From: Schoenoplectus triqueter
Lineage: Eukaryota > Streptophyta > Magnoliopsida > Poales > Cyperaceae
Length of the DNA: 28,772 nucleotides
Direction of reading: 5' to 3'
Assembly: GCA_964058805.1 (NCBI GenBank)
Contig: CAXKVV010000117.1
Span: forward strand, 1-28,772
Shown: one piece after another, positions 9,207 to 16,600 of the stretch
Layout of the letters: every line of letters begins with the position of its first letter
Position numbering within the stretch: position 1 is the stretch's first letter
Position numbers and translations under genes: made by a program
The notes under the pieces: model-generated
Seen by the model: only the letters and a program-made list of their open reading frames with translations
Told to the model about the DNA's origin: nothing
Databases searched by the model: none

Positions 9207-10583
9207 TGATGTGTATTTTGCTAAGCTAATAAATACCCTAATTTATACTTAATTTCAGCCGCAAGCGCACGGCCTAGTCAAGTAGTAGCTGGGGTGTCGA
9301 ACCACAAGGACAAGGATGAATTACCGGTTCTAACAAGTTTCACTAATCTAGACAATCAAAAGTGAGCTTTGTATTAAACTAAAAGTGCGTAAATCTAACA
9401 ACAATGACTGGAAAGTTTATCAGATTGAGGATTCTAGGGGTTTTCGGCTTCACTCTCACTCGTTTGGTCAATTCACTCTATTTGATCTTTTAATATGTTC
9501 TAGTGTTTGTCAGGGATTCAATCTCAGATTTTAGTACCAAATTTACACTTTCGTGGCTTGGTACCGTACCTAAACAATTCGGGTTTCACGATTAAGTATT
9601 TCGCCTTACAAGTCTAAGCACATTAAGATCAGTGAGTCACTTTGGCATAACCTAGATTTTGTACTTCGTCTTTCGGTACCTCACATAATTTCTAAGGTTT
9701 CCTCGATTTTCCCTTAGGTAATAAGTTTCACGGTTAAGTACTTGGCCTACAACCTAGATTACTATTTTGGGTCAGAAGATTCAGTTCCACCTTTCGGTTT
9801 CCGCTTTCACTTCTAAGATAACATGCAGTTGATTAAACTAGGCATACAATTTAGACAAAACAGCAATCACAAATAACAAGAACTAAAAGATCAACAAACA
9901 AGAAAATTAAACCATTCGAGTTATCGAGTTTACACCTAGACCCCTAGAAGGGTGTCTAGCCATAGATCATGTCAAAGATTGTATCAAGATTCATGTTTAA
10001 ACAACAGTACAATATGAGAAAAGAGTAAAGAAAAGAATAAACCAAGAAGATCTACGATTTCTCGCCCGGTTCTTGAGTTCCCCTTCAAATCTCTCTCCAA
10101 TGGTGTTCTTCCTCTTTTTTCTTGCTTTAGAACTTCTCTCCAGACCGTTCAGAGATGTCTGGGACGAAGGGGTATCAAAATCCCTTAATTCCAATGAGAA
10201 AACCGCTTTAAAACTGCCAATTCGCGCTGCCAGCCCAAAAATTGCGGTCCGACATTTTAAAATGTCGGTCCGCAATTTTTGTCATTTTTTCTAAAATGAA
10301 CCAGAGAGCATTTGCGGTCCGCAATTGATAATTGCGGTCCGCAATTTTGGTATGGGAATGCTTTTAACTTGATTTCTTCGTGTAAATCCGACCCATCTCG
10401 TTCCAAGCATTATTTCTCATGTTAACATCTTTGTTTACACTCAATGACCTGCAAAATAATAAGAAATGCAGCAGTATCTCGAACTCGACATAAAAACTAA
10501 ATAAATTCTTAACAATTAACATAAAATGCATAATTTTTGAGATAAAACCCTAATTAAATATAGTATATAAATGAGGCTTATCA
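9207..10583 (-). repeat. 5' LTR of nested gag-pro element
   Basis: 1,377 bp, ends TGATGTG...TTATCA on the + strand, followed by TSD TGCAT at 10584-10588. It carries a 21-bp segment absent from the left LTR, which creates a near-perfect 36-bp palindrome at 10241-10276. Further GCGGTCCGC motifs lie at 10311-10325 and 10331-10345. Confidence 0.95.
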
Positions 10584-10588
10584 TGCAT

Positions 10589-10965
10589 CTATTTGGTGGG
10601 AGCAGTTGAAAATGAAGCGAGCCCGTGAAGGTAAGTAAAAAATCAGAACATGGGAAAAGATAGTGAAAGAGTTGCGAAATAAGTTTCTGCCGGAAGGATA
10701 CTTGCAAGAGGCTTTTTTTCAACTTCATGGCTTTGTTCAAGGTGATAAAACTGTGACAGATTACACCGAGAAACTTGATCACCTCATGTTGAAGTGTGGC
10801 GTTGTTGAGCCCGGAGAACAAACCATTGCACGATATCTTCGTGGCCTTCGCAAGGAGATTCATGATGTGGTAACTTTACAACTCTTTATCTCTTATCATG
10901 ATGTTTTAAAGCTTATCATAAAAGTTGAAAACAACTCAAGGAGAAAGAAGTCAGAAAAACAGTGA
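10589..10965 (+). pseudogene. gag, middle part (outer element), resumes after nested insertion
   Basis: Same frame as the gag fragment ending at 3528. It completes the Gag domain (SIWWEQLKMKRAREGK, TWEKIVKELRNKFLP, then QLHGFVQGDKTVTDYTEK and TIARYLRGLRKEIHD). An in-frame TAA lies at 10636-10638. The frame ends at a TGA near 10963, and coding continues in another frame from 10962, which marks a frameshift at about 10960. Confidence 0.85.
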
Positions 10966-11561
10966 GCTTTGGTGGTAGCCGAGTTCTCTATCGAGGCTAT
11001 CCAACAAGCCATGGGAGCAGTATGCAATCAGCTAAACCAACAACAAGTGTCGTGGCCAAATTTTCAGCCAAAACCGCAACCGCAGTACCCTCTAAACCAG
11101 CCCCTAAAGCTGTTCAATGCTATTGGTGTAAAGGGTACGGTCACATCATGTTCGAGTCCTCAAATCAGCGGGTATTTACCATTATTGAAGAACCCCTAGA
11201 AGAGGAGAAAACAGTTTTTGATTCTCCACCCATGTTTGATGAGGCAACAAATGAGGAGGATGTCCTTTTTAGAGATATGAGTGAGATGTTGGTGATTAGG
11301 CGTGTGTTGAATTTCAGTTCCGTTCAAGATGATGTGTGGCTCCGTAACAATATCTTCCATACACGATGCACCTCTCATGGGAAGGTATGCGATGTTATCA
11401 TTGATAATGAGAGTTGTGAGAATGTTGTTTCTGAAATTATGGTACAAAAGTTGCCGCTTAAAACTGAAAAGCACACAAAACTGTACAAACTCTCTTGGTT
11501 GGAAAAGGGTAAATGTGTGCAAGTTGACCAGCGTTGTTTTGCTAATTTTTTCTATTGGTGA
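10962..11561 (+). pseudogene. gag C-terminus and aspartic protease (outer element)
   Basis: It begins with a Ser/Thr/Pro/Ala-rich linker. A zinc knuckle, CYWCKGYGHIMFES (residues 53-66), follows, with its last Cys replaced by Ser. A retropepsin-like segment comes next (DDVWLRNNIFHTRCTSHGK, then CDVIIDNESCENVVS with active-site Asp 148); the usual Gly after the Asp is changed to Asn. Nucleic-acid binding and protease activity are both doubtful. The frame ends at 11561, but recognisable sequence (SIGEKYQDEVWCDVVPMDV) continues in a different frame from 11551, so a small indel lies in the T run at 11546-11550. Confidence 0.85.
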
Positions 11562-12459
11562 GAAGTACCAAGATGAGGTATGGTGTGATGTAGTTCCTAT
11601 GGATGTTTGTCATTTACTTTTGGGGAGACCTTGACAGTTTGATAGAAAGGTACACCATGACGGTTTTAAAAACACTTATTTTTTTGAGCTGAATGGTGCT
11701 AATGTTACTTTGGGTCGTTCTAGAATGGAAATAAAATCTAAACCAGCCCTCAAGGATAGCAATTTCGTTCTCTCAAAATCTGAATTTACTGAAATTTTTG
11801 AAGAATCCCAAATAGCCTTTGCATTGGTGGTGAAGGAAGTTAAGGGTGACAGACGTCCTCTAATACCCGGACCAGTGATACCTTTACTTGAACAATTTCA
11901 GAACTTTGTTCCAGATGAAATTCCAGCAGGTTTACCTCCAATGAGGAGTGTGCAACACTGTATAGATTTTGTTCCTGGTGTAGTTTTGCCAAACAAAGCA
12001 GCATACCGAATGAACCCAACAGAAAATGTCGAGTTGCAGCGGCAAGTAGATGAGTTATTGAGCAAGGGTTTGGTGCGTGAAAGCATGAGTGTGGATAGTA
12101 GAGCGGTCAACAAGATTATTATCAAGTATCGCTTCCCTCTTCCTCGTCTAGATGACATGCTAGATCAGCTCCATGGTGCTAGTGTGTTTTCAAAGATTGA
12201 TCTTAGAAGTGAATACCATCAGATTCGTATGAGGCCTGGTGATGAATGGAAGACGGCATTTAAGACCCGTGATGGATTGTTTGAGTGGTTGGTGATGCCA
12301 TTCGAACACTCTAATGCTCCTAGTACTTTTATGAGACTAATGAATTTAGTGTTTAAGTCTTTTATTGGCAGATTTATGGTGGTCTATTTTGATGACATGT
12401 GTATAGCACGGGTAAAGAAGAGCATTTGGAACACCTTCGCCAAGTTTTTGAAATGCTAG
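11551..12459 (+). pseudogene. Reverse transcriptase, N-terminal and palm region (outer element)
   Basis: The frame starts with the end of the protease (CHLLLGRP), is stopped by TGA at 11632-11634 (Trp codon position in the family), then stays open from 11710. RT motifs by residue in the 11710 frame: LPPMRSVQHCIDFVPG (75-90), catalytic Asp 164 in FSKIDLRSEYHQIR, FKTRDGLFEWLVMPF (184-198), and VVYFDDM with catalytic Asp 228-229. About 19-20 residues normally present between RESMS and VDSRAVNK are missing in frame near 12091, which removes the fingers beta-strand region. MPFG is changed to MPFE. Coding shifts frame near 12415 and the frame ends at 12459. Inactive. Confidence 0.9.
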
Positions 12460-12490
12460 TTGAACAAAAACTCTACATCAACCTCAAGAA

Positions 12491-13506
12491 GTGCGAGTTC
12501 CTAACCAGAACTTGGTGTTTCTAGGCTATGTGGTTTCAACTGAGGGTATTCATGTTGATCCTTCTAAAGTGGATGCAATTGTTTCATGGCCAACACCAGC
12601 CAACATTCACGATGTGAGGAGTTTTCATGGACTGGCCTCATTCTATCACCGGTTCATTCGAGATTTCAGCACTCTTGTCTCTCCAATCACTGAGTGCTTG
12701 AAAGGAGGAGTATTCAAATGGACGAAGGAAGCTGAAAAGAGCTTCCAGCTCATCAAGGAGAAGATGACAACAACCCCAATTCTTGCTTTGCCCAACTTTG
12801 AGAATATTTTTGAGCTTGAATGTGATGCATCTGGTGTAGGCATTGGTGCGGTTCTCAATCAAGAAGGTCGACCTATTGCCTTCTTTAGTGAAAAGCTTTC
12901 AGATTTACACAAGAACTACACTACATATGACAAGGAGTTTTATGCAATTGTACGAGCTCTTGGGTATTGGAGACACTACCTCATTTCCAAGGAGTTCATT
13001 CTCTACTCTGACCATGAGGCGCTGAAGTTCATAAATGGGCAGCACAAGCTCAAACCGAGGCATGCAAGGTGGGTGAAATTTTTACAAGGCTACACATTCC
13101 ATATCAAGCATAAAAGTGGCGCTTCAAATCAAGTGGTGGATGCTTTAAGTATGCGACATTCCTTGCTGTCCATAATGAAGATAAATGTTCTTGGGTTTGA
13201 AGTGATTAAGGAGTTGTATGTTGATGATGAGTTCTTTGGCAAGATAAAAGATGAATGTGCAAAAGGGCCATATAAAGAATTTATGGTGAATGATGAATAT
13301 CTTTTCTATGGTAACCGTTTGTGGATACCAAATTATTCTTTGAGTTGGCAGATAATTAAGGAGGTTCATGATGGTGGGTTAAGTGGTCATTTTGGACGAG
13401 ATAAAACTGGCGCATTACTCCAAGACCATTTCTATTGGCTTAAAATGATGAAGGATGGCGAAAATGAGCCGAACTCGTGGGCGAGTTCTTTTCAACCGGG
13501 GGAGAA
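12491..13506 (+). pseudogene. RT thumb, RNase H and truncated integrase (outer element)
   Basis: The 359-codon frame runs from 12491 to 13570, ending inside the 3' LTR. It holds the RT connection/thumb (LVFLGYVVSTEGIHVDPSKV, RSFHGLASFYHRFIRDFST), then RNase H with ECDASG (Asp 112), YDKEFYAI (Glu 149), YSDHEALKF (Asp 174) and VVDALS (Asp 217), so the four acidic residues are present. The integrase zinc finger begins (HDGGLSGH, His 293 and 300, then DHFYWLKMMKD) but is cut at about 13455, before the CxxC pair. It is joined directly to a short tail (NSWASSFQPGEND) that abuts the PPT. The whole catalytic core is therefore deleted. A frameshift separates it from the upstream RT. Confidence 0.9.
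13498..13506 (+). other. Polypurine tract of outer element
   Basis: GGGGGAGAA lies directly before the right LTR start TGATGG, the usual position and composition for plant Ty3/gypsy elements. Confidence 0.85.
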
Positions 13507-14169
13507 TGATGGCGATCAAGTCATGGTAGGTTTACAGGTGAACAATCATGATCAAGGAAGCAAGTTCTGAACCAGTTCTCAGTTTGAAGAACCAGGCCCA
13601 AGTCATATTTACAATTAATTTACGAAACAACAGCTCTCTGGACAAATTCATATTGGGCCAGTATTTTAGGCATAACTCTCTCATAAAGGCTCGGATTTGG
13701 GTGATTTAAATTTCTGTGATCAGATGATGAAATGGACTATCTGTTTTGTGTTTTGAGTTTCTCCAGATGCCAGAGTCTTCTTGGTCAAAACCTCGTGTCA
13801 ACTGAGCGTTGTTACTGAGGAGCCAGCCAACATTTAGTTTCTTGGAACTTGTCTTTTGAGTCTTTCTATGTTTTAATTATATTTTGGAATTAGCAGTAGC
13901 AGTTAATGTTGTTTTTATTATATTTTAATATTTATAAAAATAGTTAAGGAGTTATTAATTAGTAGGAAGTTTCTAGAGTTGAGTTGTATGACTATATCAA
14001 GCCTAATTTCTGAATGTAAACGCACTTGTTGAATTATTGTGAAAAACTTTATTTTGAGTTGAGTTTATCTCATCTTTTATCCTGCTGTGAGTTGAGAGTA
14101 TCCTCTAGTTGTGATTTTATCGTTGAATGTGTGTGTGTCCTTGGATGATTCATAGCTCGAACGCTATTA
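13507..14169 (+). repeat. 3' LTR of outer Ty3/gypsy element
   Basis: 663 bp, matches 2393-3054 throughout. It ends CTATTA where the left LTR ends CTATCA, a single transition in the conserved CA terminus. ATGTG follows at 14170-14174. Confidence 0.95.
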
Positions 14170-14174
14170 ATGTG
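14170..14174. repeat. Target-site duplication (right), ATGTG
   Basis: Matches 2388-2392 exactly; closes the outer element. Confidence 0.9.
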
Positions 14175-14650
14175 TCTCTGTCTGGTGGAGTGGTTGTTGA
14201 TGTGGACCAATTGGGTTGTGACACATGACACCTCTTCTTTTGTTTTGTTTTTCTCTGTGCTTCTCACATCCAGTTTGTACCCAGAGTTGTTGTTGTCTTC
14301 AAATTGTACCCAGGGTTGCCTTGATTAAATCTCAGCCCTTGATTAATCCATTTAATCTGTTTTATTCTCCCCTGAATTTATTTTAATAGCTTCACTTATC
14401 CAAAAATCATAAAATTTTCACAAAAATCCCTAAATTCATGATGATCACTCCTGCAATTTTTAATTCCACTTTCCCCCTGTCTCCTTACATTAAAAATTTA
14501 TTTACCAAGAAAACCCTGTTTCCCTCTTGATAAAATCCTAGTTTCTCAGTTGTAGCTCAGTGTCTCTGCCAAATATACTCTCCTTGCAGAAACTCCCCCA
14601 AATCAAACACCAATTAGACTTGTATTGATGTTCATTGGGGTTTGATTTGA
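14175..14650. other. Non-coding flank, no gene seen
   Basis: Resumes the pre-insertion locus to the right of the outer element. T- and C-rich, with no supported reading frame, splice pattern or RNA gene. Together with 1-2387 it probably belongs to one older degraded element, since similar GTGGG(A/T)CCCACTTGT words occur near 2178 and 15275. Confidence 0.4.
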
Positions 14651-14654
14651 TCAA

Positions 14655-14866
14655 AAGTTGATTACTTGTCAACAATTGGTACAAATCTAGACTTGATCAG
14701 ATGGTTGCTCACGACTTTGGCACCTGATCAGTCTTGTGAAATTGACTTTCAATCCATTCTTATGAAGGTGATCTGGTCAAAGGATGATTACTTGTCATCA
14801 ATTGGCACAAATCATGGTCTGATCAGGTGGTTCCTCATAGCTTTGACACATGGTTAGCCTTGAAAG
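14655..14866. repeat. Tandem duplication, ~126-bp period
   Basis: A block beginning ATTACTTGTC at 14661 recurs at 14787: TTACTTGTCA(A/T)CAATTGG(T/C)ACAAATC ... TGATCAG(A/G)TGGTT, then CTTTG(G/A)CAC near the end. The copies show moderate divergence. Non-coding. Confidence 0.7.
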
Positions 14867-15029
14867 CAAAATCACATTGAGATTTCTTGTGATTGGTCGT
14901 ATCAAAATACTGACTTGGCATTGATATAGTCCTTATTGTATAGAAATTACACTGCTCTAATTCTTAGGGTTTGCTCTGAAGTTTGCTGCTTAGGGTTTAA
15001 CCTTGACTTCCTTGATGTCTGTCACTGAG

Positions 15030-15480
15030 GTGTGGGGTTCACCTGTCAGTAAAAAATGATTACATGGATGACCCCTCAGGAGATCTCGTTTCTCCCTCCC
15101 GAATCTCTTAAGTGTCATCCATGTCAAATGAACAACAAATGGTGAGGTATTTATACCCTTGCCTTGCACTTAGAATTTCCTTGTGGGATTAATGCTTAAC
15201 CCTTGTTCCGGCTTGATTATGTTTAGTAAATAGGCTAGGTTTATGCTGTTAGAGCTGTTTGCAAGAGACTGTCAGGTGGGTCCCACTTGTTAGAGAAAAT
15301 GTGATCTCATGGGTGACACCCAAGAGGTCTCCCTTCTCTCTCTTGAGTCTCTTGGCTGTCACCAACGCCGAGTGGATGGTGAATGGTGAGGTATTTATAC
15401 CTTTGTCTCTCACCCTAATATTTTCTTGTGGGACAAATGAACTTGTTCCGGAGTTCGTTAGCGACTTTTCTGGCTAGTGG
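15030..15480 (+). repeat. Tandem duplication with two TATA-containing blocks, ~242-bp period
   Basis: Two diverged copies start near 15036 and 15278 (GGGTTCACCTGTCAG versus GGGTCCCACTTGTTAG). Both contain a GATGAC/GGTGACACC segment, a CTCTTAAGT/TCTTGGCTGT segment, the block GGTGAGGTATTTATACC at about 15141 and 15388, a TTCTTGTGGGA-type block, and CTTGTTCCGG. TATTTATA flanked by GC-rich words looks like a core promoter. Duplicated promoter blocks are typical of U3 regions of plant LTRs. No downstream gene was recognised. Confidence 0.6.
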
Positions 15481-15584
15481 GCCCTTTCTCTCGCCCTTCC
15501 TCTTTCCCCATTTCTTATGTTTTATTATCAATAATTGATATTTATTTTTATTTATTCAACTGTTTATCTTTGAGATTTTTCAAG

Positions 15585-15650
15585 GGTAAACAATACCCTA
15601 ATTTGTACTCAATTTCAGCCGCAAACTGATAGGCCTCAATTGTATATACT
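15585..15650 (-). repeat. Short LTR-terminus-like fragment related to the nested element's LTR
   Basis: AATACCCTAATTTGTACTC followed by AATTTCAGCCGCAAACTG closely resembles the start of the nested element's LTR near 3546-3580 and 9227-9262 (AATACCCTAATTTATACTT, AATTTCAGCCGCAAGCGC). The similarity fades after about 50 bases. It is probably the degraded end of another LTR of the same broad group in the same orientation. Confidence 0.55.
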
Positions 15651-15794
15651 TTTTATTAGGGTTAATCTCATGAATATGCCAACTTTTAGGATAATTTAGT
15701 CATTTTACTTAAATTTTTATCCCAAGATCAATATACTACGGTATTTTATTTATAATTACAGAAATCATGCAATTGAGATGATAATTAAAGCAAA
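15651..15794. other. AT-rich spacer
   Basis: No gene seen. A short segment, ATCATGCAATTGAGATGAT at about 15764, resembles ATCATGCAATTAGGATGAT at about 295. This weakly suggests that the two outer flanks share one old LTR family. Confidence 0.3.
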
Positions 15795-16600
15795 ATGGAG
15801 CAATTTAACATAATTGAGAAACACTCAACCACAGACAACATCAAGACAGATCATCAACAACAAATCTTATCAAATTCCGTCTCTCTCAGCAGATCTACCA
15901 CACTACTCGCACCATCATCTCCGACCAAGATTTTGGTACATCCAGATTACCGCTCGTCACCACGCCTAACCACCCAGATCTCCCTTGCTTCCCTGTGTCA
16001 AGTCGAGCACAACCCTGACAGACCCCTTTGCCGCCCTTTGCTGCCTCATCGTTCTTGCTGAGCCCTAAGCCCTGGCTGATCCCTTGCTGTCCTTTGCTGC
16101 CTCATCGCCCTTTCTGCTCTGACCCCTTTGTTGTCCTTTGCTGTCTCATTGCCCTTACTTTCTTGAGCCAAGTCGAGCACAACCCTGGCCAACCCTTTGC
16201 TGCACCTATCAAATTATGGTAACACCTTTCTTTATTTCTCTGGTTGTGTGGGTCGTGTGCCGAGCTGAATCTGTGCTGTGCTGCCTTGTTTTATTAGATA
16301 GAGTGTTATTGCTACTGCACTGTTTGAGTCAAACTGATAAAGTAAGACACTTCCACTCAATCTCATTTTGTCTCAACGTCGAATGAGATGAGAAAAATGC
16401 AACCATTAGTAGCATCCACCCATTCGGGCCCTCTCCATTATCTCTATCCAACTTTATCTCCACCGCCGACTTGTTCTACTTGCCAGCCCAGCACAACCCC
16501 CACTCCCCATCCTTCCCTCTTGTCAGTCCTGCCCCTACCCCACACACAGTGTCTCTGCACTGCGCTCAATAAGTGACGACTCAAGCTACTGTTGCCTTTA
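15795..16600. repeat. C/T-rich stretch with imperfect internal repeats
   Basis: Variants of GCCGCCCTTTGCTGCCTCATCG occur near 16029, 16086 and 16131 (spacing about 57 and 45). CAAGTCGAGCACAACCCTG occurs near 15999 and 16169. Several frames are open over 60-88 codons, but they are Ser/Pro/Leu/Cys-rich, overlap each other and show no recognisable domain, so I treat them as by-products of base composition. A degraded repeat or captured 5' UTR-like sequence is possible. Confidence 0.5.

Larger units (their letters stand above)
3529..10583 (-). mobile_element. Nested non-autonomous LTR element encoding only gag and protease (Athila/Tat-like)
   Basis: A 7,055-bp element on the - strand inside the outer gag. 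LTRs are 1,356 bp (left) and 1,377 bp (right), with TG...CA ends and TSD TGCAT. On the - strand the order is LTR, tRNA-Asp-type PBS, gag, aspartic protease, internal PPT-like tract, about 1.1 kb of non-coding DNA, PPT, LTR. No reverse transcriptase, RNase H or integrase motif is present in the 4.3-kb interior, so its mobility would depend on enzymes made elsewhere. Gag-only LTR elements (TR-GAG) are known in plants; this one also keeps the protease. The LTRs differ at about 34 sites plus one 21-bp indel, so it is fairly recent. Confidence 0.92.
2393..14169 (+). mobile_element. Outer Ty3/gypsy LTR retrotransposon, degenerate, split by a nested element
   Basis: The order on the + strand is LTR, tRNA-iMet-type PBS, gag, protease, RT, RNase H, integrase remnant, PPT, LTR. 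Both LTRs start with TGATGG. The left ends in CA and the right in TA, a one-base decay of the canonical CA. The span is 11,777 bp, of which 7,060 bp is a nested insertion plus its TSD, leaving about 4.7 kb of element. The coding region carries several stops and frameshifts, an in-frame loss in RT and loss of nearly all integrase, so it cannot move on its own. The pol order (RT-RH-INT) and the Gag and RNase H motifs place it in Ty3/gypsy. It resembles chromoviruses, but without the integrase C-terminus I cannot assign the lineage. The LTRs differ at about 44 of 662 sites (counted by eye), so it is clearly older than the inner element. Confidence 0.95.

Noticed and set aside
11196..11522. 108-codon - frame
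   Set aside because: Antisense shadow of the outer element's gag/protease.
15795..16576. Overlapping + frames rich in Ser/Pro/Leu/Cys
   Set aside because: Several frames are open at once through C/T-rich repeats; no one frame stands out.
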